The position numbers and the translations under genes were made by a program. Below are positions 7,681 to 16,661 of a DNA stretch of 24,450 nucleotides, piece by piece. The stretch's first letter is position 1. Each line of letters opens with the position of its first letter. The notes under the pieces are model-generated. The model was given only the letters and a program-made list of their open reading frames with translations, had not been told where the DNA came from and did no database searches. Source of the stretch: Chara braunii (Eukaryota > Streptophyta > Charophyceae > Charales > Characeae); assembly GCA_003427395.1 (NCBI GenBank), contig BFEA01000013.1, forward strand, positions 4,996,019 through 5,020,468, written 5' to 3'.

Positions 7681-8653
7681 TCCAGAAAAGGGATGGTGGA
7701 GGGGGGTGGGTGTTGTGAAAAACTTTCAAGTTTTGTGTTTAGTGATGTAACGCAGTGAGTGAACGAGGGAAGGACGAGCGGAAAGGAGGGTGTAAGAGAG
7801 GTGTGGCCAGTGGGTGGCCGAGCAAAATCAAGGAAGATGCCAACACTGGAGATGTTTTCGAGATAGGTGACATGTACTGAGCGAGAGACAGACGCGGATT
7901 ACGGAGGACCGACGACAACTGCTGGAGAACGTACCGTCTGCAAACCACGAAGCGGCAAGCCAGCTGGAGGAGACACTATGGGCACTTGCCCTTTTTCCTT
8001 TGCGAACCCAGGAGACCATAGCTCCCGGTGAAGGAAGCGGGAACGCTCAGAGGCTTGCGCCATCGTTCAACCAGCATCGTATGTTTTCTATCCTCGAAGC
8101 TCGCCATCCCCCCATTTTACCTCCCCTACGTCTGCCTCTGGAATCTCTGCCGGAACTCTTCCCCTTCCCCCCCTCCCCCCGTAATCTTTCCACAATCCCT
8201 CCTCCTCTCCTGTCTTCAGCTTCCAGCCCGCCCCTTAATACTTCCTCTCCAATGGCATCACCGTTGTTCTGTTCTATATTCCCAACCCTCCCGGCTTTCC
8301 CATTTTCTCTTGGCCCACCCTTTGGGCCTACCCTATTGCCCCATTCCACCTTCCCAGGACCTTTCCCGCTTTCCCCTTCCCCGACCCCCGTTGTCTATCC
8401 ATAACTCGCCCTAAAAAATCCCTTCCCTTTTCGGTTTTGTCTGGCTCCCCCCCCTCCACCCAACTCCTTAAACGTCTATATCCCTAACCCCCTCTCCTTT
8501 TTTGTGGTTAGTTTTTGGGCTTAGAATAGAACTGGAAAGTCGGGAGACTGATTCGAGACTCTGAATCCAGCACGTCAGCATTGAGTTGAGTCGGGGCTCA
8601 GAGGAGCCTTGTCTAACTCACATAACCTCCTTGTACTCTCTCTGTCGAGAGCA
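7681..8653. other. Unassigned; includes pyrimidine-rich tract 8090-8480
   Basis: No supported gene. The plus strand at about 8090-8480 is strongly C/T-rich, with many CCCC and CCTCC runs. The two overlapping 130-codon plus frames here (8000-8404, 8028-8414) are Pro/Ser/Leu-rich products of that composition. The tract precedes the LINE ORF1 remnant and could be its 5' untranslated region, but I cannot show that. Confidence 0.45.
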
Positions 8654-10177
8654 GATGGCTAGTTTTGAAAAATGAAGCAAGGAGAAGGAAGGGAAGAGGG
8701 GGGTCGTTCCCCATCTTGTACTACGGGGCTATGGGTCATCATTGGAGTGGGTGGCAGCCCCGACGGGGGAAGGAGAGAATGGAGGTGGAGACCGCAGATA
8801 ACAAGCCCCTGACCGGAGAGGGGGCTTCAACCTCTCAACAACCCTCTTAGAAGTCCGCAGAGGAAAGCAGCTCGCCTCCTCAGGGCCCCCCCCTCCCCTA
8901 CGGAACTGATAAAGGAAATGAAAGACTCGCAGAAGACGGAAGGAGCTAAGACGAAGGGTGAAGGCCAAAAAAAAAGTGGATGTATAGTGGTCAAACCTTG
9001 ACAGTTAAGAGGGATAGGGAAGGGGAAGGAGACCTGGAAATTCCCTTGGATAATTTGGCAACAGCCTCGGCGTTTTAGCTAGCCCGGAAGACAACATAAT
9101 CAGTCCGGGGGGGAAGAAACATAGGGTCAAAGCCCTTCCGAAAAATATAATAAAGGAACAAGATGAGATATACACTCGCCATGCGAGCATTTGGATTTTC
9201 TATGATGATGCGGCCTATAAATCAGCTAACGATAAGGTTGGGTGGATCAGGAAGAGACTTGTCATCCTGAAGGGATCGGAGGAGGCTAAGGAGGGTGCTC
9301 AAAATTTTTTCTTGATCCAACCAATCTCTTCACAATTTTTACAGTGATTTGTATGTTTGACTCCGACAAGCGGATCATGGACACATGGCACAATATACCT
9401 TGCGGCCATTCAGAGGTGCAAAATTTTTCCTAATCCCCCCCAAAGCAACAAAGGTCAGAGGAGAAACGAGACCAATTAATGATGGTTTACTATTGGGTGG
9501 AGTTCTGCTACGTGCCTACTGCCCATTGAAATTCAGGGGGCTTTCGTCCAGGAACTCGCCCAAAAATACGAGATAATTGATTTCATAGAACCTCTCCCCC
9601 CTTATGTGGCCCCGAGGGATGACTACCTTATGATAACTTTAGATTTGCCTAAGGACCATATTTTTGTCATTGATGATGTAATCCTCTTCCGGGTAGGGGG
9701 GAGAGACTTCAGAATCCATACAACGCACAAAATAAGGCCCTGGTGTTTTAAATGCCAGGCATATGGTCACCTCCCAGCAGATTCGGACTGCCCCCACCAT
9801 CCGACCAGAAAAGTTCAGAGCTACATGACGTTTGTTCCGTGACCCGTTTAAGGCCACCTGGTGGAGGACAGTTGACTCGGGGCACGAGGACTGGGTATAT
9901 ATAGATGAGCTTAGGGACACAGGGCAACCCTCCCCCCACACCTGCCCCCCCCTCGCCCTCCGAGAAGATATACTTGCCCAGAACCAGCAGGGCTTGTGAA
10001 AAGCGAATACGACAAAGCCCCTACCCTAGGATTTTATCACCCCATCAGACATGGGAGAAATATTTCACTCCCCTCCCCAAAGGAAAACAACACGATTCAA
10101 CAAGCCTGGTTAAGAGAAAGGATAAGCCAAACAGAACAGTGTCCGGGAGGAGTAGGCCAATCGCTTTAAGGCCATAG
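8654..10177 (+). pseudogene. LINE (L1-type) ORF1 remnant with CCHC zinc knuckle
   Basis: ORF1 proteins of plant-type L1 elements bind the element RNA. Recognisable coding starts in frame 3 at 9054-9347 (IWIFYDDAAYKSANDK, VGWIRKRLVILKGSEE), moves to frame 2 at 9344-9433 (MFDSDKRIMDTWHNIPC, the usual DUF4283-like region), then returns to frame 3 at 9483-9842. That last piece holds DDYLMITLDLPKDHIF, THKIRPW and the knuckle CFKCQAYGHLPADSDC (9744-9791). The knuckle spacing is CX2CX4HX6C, two residues longer than usual. Further frameshifts lead to a basic Pro/Ser/Lys-rich tail up to 10177 (KGKQHDSTSLVKRKDKPNR). ATG 8654 is only a possible start, and the N-terminal part is too decayed to follow. 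ORF2 of the same copy is not seen downstream. Confidence 0.8.
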
Positions 10178-10179
10178 TC

Positions 10180-10949
10180 GGTGGAGCAAACACAGGGGAC
10201 ATACGGTTGGGAGAACAAAAACCAAGGGAACTAGCTTAGAGGGGTTTGTTAGGGGGCACAACGTCCTAACATGGACAGGGAGAGGGGAAGGGTACACGAG
10301 AGTCTGGCTCAACATTAGGGTCTCCCCAACAAGGGCAGGGGGACAACAACCCACGGACAGGCAGGGGGAGGGACGGAGGTGGCCCAGTGGTGCAGGGTGG
10401 GGATAACCCGTCGGCCCGGGAGAAGGACGCCACAATCCCAAAATCTCATCAGGAGATCCTGCCTCAGGCCCATGGGGATGCCACTGCCCTGAAGCCTTAT
10501 CACGAGACCCTGTCTCAGGTTCCGGAAAGGTGCCCCCCCCCGAAGGAGGGGAGGAGACGGACCCCTTTTCTCACGCTTTTGGGTCCGAACCTATGGACTG
10601 GGAGCCACCGGCGGTCCCCCCGGAAGTGGAGGTGATAGGCAATGTCCCCGAGACTAGAGTTCGCAAGGAAAAGGGGACATCGAGACAAAGTTAAGGATTC
10701 TGACGGAGTGGTTAATTGGCCATCTTCGAGCACTGTACCGACATCAGACATAATTATTATGGGACGAAGCTTATGTTAAGCTTTCTCCGTTGCTGGATGG
10801 GAGTCTGAGCCTGAAACAGGCTTTGGGGCAGGGCCTGCCCCCAGCGGCTAGTTGGCAACAGGCTCTCTTCAGAATCTGGTGTATCGTGCACAAAACAATT
10901 CAACTCCCCGCCTCGGCAGGAACACCGGAACAATTTGGGGTATTCGTGA
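10180..10949. other. Decayed sequence downstream of LINE ORF1
   Basis: GC- and purine-rich, with runs of G and C. Short frames exist on both strands, but none has recognisable features. It may be the rest of ORF1 or an inter-ORF spacer of the LINE, judged only by position. Confidence 0.35.
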
Positions 10950-11530
10950 GCCCTAACAACCCCCCCGGTCACCCCCCTGATCAGTTACCACAAAAAGGAC
11001 ACGCAGCAAGTCACACAAACTGAGCAGGAGGAGGTCGAGGCATCGACGGAAGCGGAGCATTCTGAGCCCTCAAGACGGGCAAAGTTGTGCCATCTCATTG
11101 AGAAGGGGTTGTACAGTAGAGTCCTCCGGAAGGGAGACAAGGAGGTGTTGGTACTCCCGATTAGGAGGAGAGCAGGGAGATGGGAATAAGGTCTGTTGCC
11201 CATTGAGCCTAAGGATCCGTATACCCTTCCTATGCAGAAATGACACTGTAAGGTTGGCACATGCAGAGGGAAGGGACGTTAAGGATCCACAAAGTTAAGG
11301 AATTTATAACAGATCACTATGAACCTGGGGCCACAACCACCATCAGCGTGTCATCATAAAACCTTTAGATGGCCTATAAAGACCTATATGTGAGATTTGA
11401 GGATAATAAGGATGCGGGCCTATGACGGTTCAAACAAAATGCACTCTTAGACACCCAGCAGCTGAAAATGAAGCCCAACGAGATCTGGTCGACGAATGAT
11501 CTGCTCAAGTTGTCAGAGGGCACAGTGTCC
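10950..11530 (+). pseudogene. Coding-like fragments, possibly LINE-derived
   Basis: Two stretches look like protein. Frame 3 at 10950-11189 is acidic then basic (TEQEEVEASTEAEHSEP, RRAKLCHLIEKGLYSRVL, KEVLVLPIRRRAGRW) and ends at a stop. Frame 2 at 11369-11530 reads MAYKDLYVRFEDNKDAGL, a stop, then LKMKPNEIWSTNDLLKLSEG. Both lie downstream of and in the same orientation as the LINE ORF1 remnant, so they may be its C-terminal part or the start of ORF2. No endonuclease or RT motif is present. Family membership is a guess from position. Confidence 0.3.
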
Positions 11531-11548
11531 TGGCCCTCCGTTGTGTAC

Positions 11549-11644
11549 CAGGCGTCCACTCACTTATCTTCGCTGTGTGTCAGGCGTCCGCTCACTTGCC
11601 TCCGCAAAGTACTAGGCGTCTGCTCACATACCTTCGCTGTAAAT
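11549..11644 (+). repeat. 32-bp tandem repeat, three copies
   Basis: The anchor AGGCGTC occurs at 11550, 11582 and 11614, a constant 32-bp period. Each copy continues as C/T-G/A-CTCAC followed by a CTTCGCTGT-like end. A more diverged TAGGCGC-TTGCACTCGC follows at about 11664. Divergence between copies indicates an old minisatellite. Confidence 0.8.
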
Positions 11645-12645
11645 TTGCTATGGACCGGTCCAGTAGGCGCTTGCACTCGCAAAAGGGTGTGTGCACCACT
11701 GGCCTTTCCATTGGTCCACGCAGGCTCGGCGCCCTGCTGTACAGCAGAGCACTACCGGCCTGTGGCCGTGGTAGCTGTCGGGCTCACCTAGGGACGCAGA
11801 GGGAGAGAGACCGACTTGGTATTTTCTACTGTGTGACAAGTGCCCTCTAGCCGAGTTATGGGATGAGTGCAAAGGGCGGTCACGATCAAAGTAAGAAGAA
11901 ACAAAAGAGAAAGAAAAGAAAGGGAAATAGAAAACGAGGAAAGTCGCACGTCGAATTTGCACCCTTATTTAGTTAGCTGTTTTTGTCCGGGGCGAACTAG
12001 TGGTCCTAAGTTGCAGTGTCGTTATGTCTTCTTCTTTTCCTCATCTATTTTCTTTTACCACTATTATTATTATTATTATTATTACTATTATTACTATTGT
12101 TATTTGCCTTTTGAAATTTTATCTGTCCCCCCCTGTCGCTTCGTAGAGGAACGAACGACCGACATTGTAATCACTCGTGAGCGGGTTGGACTGTCCGACT
12201 TTTCACGTTTCGGTCAATCTGAGTCTACTGCGATATAAACCCCAAAAGAGGGATAACCCGTGACCGCTTTGGTAGGAGGCCTATCACCCCCCTGTGGGAG
12301 GGCATAATCCCCCTCCTTGCCATCGGGCACGGGTACCCATCAGGGGTAGCCCGTTGGTCCCTTTTGAAGGAAGGAAAGTGGTTGTCGGTATCCCGTTATG
12401 GGACCATCATATCGAGCCTGCAGATCACTTCATGCCAAAGACGACTGTTGAAATTCGGCCTCTCTGAAATACAATGTTAACTCCTCATTCAGAGCGCGGG
12501 GACTGCGGCACATGGCGATCCGATAAAGTGTGAGGTAAGTGAGTCTTGGGCACCTTGTGCACAGGCGGCCTCGTTACGATGGCTGCTCGTGAACTGAGGC
12601 GAGAGGGCTGAGCGGGGGAGTGAGCGTGCGGCAGTCCGTCTGTGT
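11645..12645. other. Unassigned; contains (TTA)n at about 12059-12106
   Basis: Includes a purine-rich stretch (about 11875-11945), an imperfect ATT/ACT trinucleotide run (about 12059-12106) that gives a false poly-Tyr frame, and a G/C-rich segment with short palindromes (about 12240-12370). No gene is supported. Confidence 0.5.
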
Positions 12646-13122
12646 GTGCATGTGTCGAGTGTTAGGTTTGAGCTATTTTGGAGCCGACAACCTAGTATCG
12701 TATACGGTCTATTCGAAAGGGGCTCGGGCATGGTGCGAAGTAATGGGCTATATGGCTATAGGCCAAAGTACCTCCATCTCTTGTGGAGCTGGGGACGAAT
12801 GTCGGGGGATGGGCCTGTAGTGACTACCATCTTGGACTGCAGACACTCCAACCAGAAGGCAAGGTTGAAGATAAACGTAGAAGGAGGAAAAGACGAGGAG
12901 ATAAGAGCAGACCGGGGACTACAGGCGGTCATCACGAAAGCCAAAGACTGCGCTAAGAGAAGATGCAGGAGGGACGGGGTCACGAATGAGGTGAAGGTAA
13001 CCGTCTTGTGCCTGGAGGCAGATACCTCAACTGGGACGGCGGAAAGAGAACAGCGGCACTTGGACCGCGACACGGAGGCCGGGAGTGAGGCGAGCTACCT
13101 GAACGCGGAGACCCAGTCCTGA
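12646..13122 (+). CDS. Unassigned reading frame, 158 codons
   Basis: The longest frame in the window not explained by a retroelement. It opens at a GTG; the first ATG in frame is about 28 codons in, before VRSNGLYGYRPKY. The second half is hydrophilic and mixed-charge (NVEGGKDEEIRADRG, TKAKDCAKRRCRRDG, TGTAEREQRHLDRDTEAG). The purine-rich plus strand may explain both the openness and the charge. I recognise no domain, and there is no neighbouring gene to suggest a role. It could be an exon, an element fragment or chance. Confidence 0.2.
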   Translation: MHVSSVRFELFWSRQPSIVYGLFERGSGMVRSNGLYGYRPKYLHLLWSWGRMSGDGPVVTTILDCRHSNQKARLKINVEGGKDEEIRADRGLQAVITKAKDCAKRRCRRDGVTNEVKVTVLCLEADTSTGTAEREQRHLDRDTEAGSEASYLNAETQS

Positions 13123-13503
13123 CACGGACTGGACCAATGGCGTCGACACCATCCTCATGCTGAAGTGGTGGAAGATGGTCCTAAGGCCATTTCGCGACGT
13201 TAATGAGACTAGGGGCCGGTAGGCGGTAGAGAGCGAGCGGGCAGTCACGATCGAGAGAGAGAAAGTACTCGCGAAAGTCAGACACGAGAGAGAGTATGGG
13301 GTCGTTGTCTTCGTTACTTGTTGATGGCACCTGCTAATCGAGGCCGTCAGTAGGTTATTTGGGTTCTGGCTCAGGGTGTTTGAGGGTGTTGCAGCTAGAA
13401 CAAGCTCTCGTCGTGTGGTTCGGGATCATCGCCGCGACTTCTTGGAGGAGCAGGCAAGCGAAGGGTTCGACACACTCACTTTATATGGTCCATGTGCGGC
13501 TAG

Positions 13504-13836
13504 TGTGAAAGGGGGGCTAGCCATTGTGTGTGCAAAATGTTTTTAGCGATCCAAGATCGGTTAGGAGGGGATGCCGAAAAGGCGAGGCTACACATGCAGA
13601 GGGAGAAGGTGTGTGTGTGGAGTAAAGCCTGGAGGTCAGTGCGTGACGAGGGTGGCATGGATGATGTCGCAGCGGGGTATTGGTGGTGTGCTCAGGCATG
13701 GGTCACTTCTCTCATCGACACTATCGCTGGCGTGGAGGCTGCGACTTTGAGCAGGCGTTTACAAGACTGTAATGTTCTGCAGAGAGAGAGGGTGGACAAT
13801 CGAGATATGGGAACGAGAGGAGGAGGGGCGTCATAA
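13504..13836 (+). CDS. Unassigned reading frame, about 110 codons
   Basis: Open from just after a TAG at 13501-13503 to a stop at 13836; the first ATG is at 13537. The predicted product includes GGDAEKARLHMQREKVCVW and AQAWVTSLIDTIAGVEAATL, plausible helical stretches with several Trp. No family is recognised. It lies in a region with no other genes, and chance cannot be excluded. Confidence 0.2.
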   Translation, partial: CERGASHCVCKMFLAIQDRLGGDAEKARLHMQREKVCVWSKAWRSVRDEGGMDDVAAGYWWCAQAWVTSLIDTIAGVEAATLSRRLQDCNVLQRERVDNRDMGTRGGGAS

Positions 13837-16083
13837 CTCGCCATTACTCGCTCAGGGAGGGCTAGTAGTGATGAGAGTACCATCGAGTGCGAGCTAAGTG
13901 TAGATGACTGGTTGACGTCATTTTGTTCAGAGGGGAGTTTGCGCCGGGAGAGAAGTGGGAAAGCGCAGAGTGCTACCTCATGGTTAGAGAGGCAGATAAT
14001 GTTGGATCACCTGCCCTGGGAATGACAACCCTGTGAAATGTCGGCAGTCTACAACTGAAGTGCATGGTCAAGGACTAAGATACTTAATCAGAGACTAGTC
14101 TCGTTGGGATGCTGTCGTACTGTGACAAGGTCCCTCGTCTGCTGAGCAGGCGTTGACAGAAGGCAGGCCAAAGGAATACCACGGTCAGACGAAGTAAAGG
14201 AGAAAAGGGGCAACTACGGTGGATGAGAGGGAAATTACGGGGAACTATGCGCTGACCTGCAACTTGACGTTAACAGCCTTACCTTCTTGTTCTTGAAACG
14301 TGTGACGCAGAGTACTGGTTGAAGAAGGCAGGTGAGGCTGACACAGAAAAACTACTGTAGAATAGTGCCTCGTTGCAGTGTAGTATGTGTGCGGGAACAA
14401 AAGTAAGTGGGGCGGACTCACAGGCGAATGTCATACGTGAACTCACGATTAACGTCAACTCCCCTCTTGCAACCTATTTGTGTTGCTGATGTCTGGTATG
14501 CTAGTCGTTTTACCTTTCGTTCTTTGCGTAGGGGTTGTGAGAAACAGGCGTTTGTACTGTGGCTCAGGAAAAACAGGTTTGCTCCCAGAAGTCAACGTCG
14601 CGCTCCATAATAAGTCCTTTACTGTTTAGTGAGAAAAGGGGGAGCCTTTCAAGAGGAGGGCAGTGGCAACGAGTCATTGTGGATTGAGCTGCTCAGATAA
14701 GGGTTTTTTGCTTCTTGGCCTAGTCTAGCTGTTTCCGTTTTCCTTGGCCGCCTACCAATTTGGAGCTTCAACTAAACCGGTTCTGAATGTCAGGTTGGTT
14801 AAACATGTTTGAGTGGCGATGAAAGTTGAAAACTCAAGTAAGCTAGTCCTGAGAGCTTATTTGAACTGAGATCAGACTTTAAGAATTTCTTTCCTATTTC
14901 CCCAAGCCATGGCCGATGAGGCGGAAGCAATGTCTTTTGAAGAGGATCGGTTACATATTGGCTAAGTACTTGCTTGATGGTGATCGAGCGTTGACTAACC
15001 TAATATGTATTATCCCTGTGGTTTGTCCCAAGTTCCTTTTTATTGAACTAATGCGGAGCCTAATCACGTGAGTTCTTATTGAGTAGCGTTCAACGTTAAG
15101 TTAAGAGGAATGGCCTATTGCTATGCCTTGTAGTATACTCGTATGAAAACGTCTCAGACTGTGGAGATGCAGAGGCACCATGCACTCACACCTATTCAAA
15201 ATGAGTGGGCAAGAACTGATCCAACAATGATTCCTTAGTGCTTATGAGGGGAGACACTTGATACAGTGATACGATCACTGCTCCATGCGCGAGAAGAAAC
15301 TGTGGTCGTGGTTGTATGTTTTCGGTGCAGTCTGTGTAAAAATAGCGAATGACTACACTATGTTGTATCATATAGGTGAGGGCGACTTGCAGTAAGTAGT
15401 TCTACGAATAGGAGGAAACAACTCGTGAGTGAGAATGATAAAGTGCAATGCGTGGGTGAGAATAGCATTCTGAGGCCTCTTGTGGTTCGAGAAGAGCCTA
15501 ACCTATGATGCCCCCACGCTGCTTTCAATAAAAACCTCGTCAGGTGGGAGGCTACCCTCATTGGCATTTTATATGAGTAGGGACCAACATTCTTAGGGTC
15601 CTTGCGATGCTCTCAATCGTAAGCTGCGTAGAGCATTGCCATACGAAGTATACGGTAACATAAACTTAGAGCACTGACCATCGGTGTTGTGTGAGCACTT
15701 TGAGCCAAGGCATCTTGAAAAGCCGAATGATATTTCTCATTGAACATGTATTGAACCACGACCATTCATGACTTGTTCTATGCAAAGGAAAAACAAGGGA
15801 CTACTCTGAGTTTACTGGTGCATCTTGTATAGTATCGGGCCGGACGGGGAAACTACATGGCACACCTAGCCCCAAAAGACTGTGTAAGAGGGGAGGAAAG
15901 CAATCCATGTGTGATGGGCACGCATTGAAACAATGTGTTTCCAGACCCTCTCTGTGACACCCCACCTCAAGCAGATAAGATCACAATCAACGAGACCACA
16001 GGTAGCAAACTCGCCTACCTCATCTGCAGACAGAGACATAATGAATCCCAACAGTGAATAATCATCAGTTAACTCAAAGATCT
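13837..16083. other. More than 2 kb with no recognisable gene
   Basis: Only short frames are present on either strand. None shows motifs of gypsy pol, which would be expected here if the minus-strand gag at 16662-18112 continued beyond the foldback element. One small frame with a favourable start context (14909-14965) is noted separately. Confidence 0.5.
14909..14965 (+). CDS. Possible short first coding exon or small frame
   Basis: An ATG in the context CAAGCCATGG opens an 18-codon frame, MADEAEAMSFEEDRLHIG, then a stop. A pyrimidine-rich stretch ending in CCCCAAG lies immediately upstream and could be a splice acceptor. A GT inside CGGTTACA could be a donor. There is no downstream exon I can identify, so this is only a weak candidate. 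Confidence 0.12.
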   Translation: MADEAEAMSFEEDRLHIG

Positions 16084-16661
16084 GGGTAGCACGGCGTACA
16101 TGTACGCGGGTTGCGCGTACACACGTACACGTATTCCTGTACGCGACACGTACGCGCGTACACGTACTCCCGTACGTGGGAATACGTAAAAAAAAAAAAA
16201 AAACGTCATCGAAAAAATTTGTAAAACAAGTATGTTATGCAAAATGATATTTTAAACAACTTTTGCCTGAGACTCATCTCGAAATTCTGTACCAAACTCG
16301 AGTTAAAAATCAAAGACACAAAAAATAAACAAATTGAAATAATTAAAAACAAACTAGGAAAAAAACACACAAAAATAAAAACAAACTTCTATAACAAATA
16401 TATGTTATGCAGAAACATGATACAAACAACTTTTGCCTGGGATTCATCCCCGAATTCCCAACCAAACTCGAGTAAGAAATTAAAAACTAAAAAAAAGGTA
16501 GATTGGTTTGGAGTTCGGGTATGACTCCCAGGCAAATGTTGTTTGTATCATTATTCTGCACAACATACTTTGTTTTCAGATTTTTGGGAGTTCTTTTTTT
16601 TTTTTTTTTTTTTTTTAACGTACGCGTACGCCGGAATACGTACGCGTACGGGGTGCTACCC
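16084..16661. mobile_element. Foldback / MITE-like nonautonomous element, 578 bp
   Basis: Ends in perfect 9-bp inverted termini, GGGTAGCAC (16084-16092) and GTGCTACCC (16653-16661). Inside these are CGTAC-rich subterminal stretches, each with a GGAATACGTA-like word, then poly-A on the left (about 16189-16203) and poly-T on the right (about 16593-16616). A 65-bp module (TATGTTATGC...ACCAA) occurs at 16231-16295 and 16401-16465 in direct orientation and at 16503-16567 inverted. There is no coding capacity, so any mobility would depend on a transposase from elsewhere. No clear target-site duplication is seen: the flanks are TCT on the left and TGT on the right, one mismatch. The superfamily is not assigned. 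Confidence 0.8.
16401..16567. repeat. Hairpin-forming inverted pair inside the foldback element
   Basis: 16401-16465 and 16503-16567 are inverted copies matching at about 57 of 65 positions without gaps, separated by a 37-nt loop. Transcribed from either strand this would give a long imperfect stem-loop of the size range of MITE-derived small-RNA precursors. Transcription and processing are not shown by the sequence. Confidence 0.75.

Noticed and set aside
8000-8414. Two overlapping plus frames of about 130 codons and a minus frame
   Set aside because: The region is pyrimidine-rich and the products are Pro/Ser/Leu-rich by composition; three overlapping frames in the same tract cannot all be real.
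11867-12238. 123-codon plus frame with poly-Tyr
   Set aside because: The Tyr run is the imperfect TTA/ATT trinucleotide repeat at 12059-12106, and the rest is unremarkable.
15866-16051. Minus frame below the foldback element as a continuation of gag
   Set aside because: The translation (SLSADEVGEFATCGLVDCD) has no resemblance to gag C-terminus, zinc knuckle or protease.
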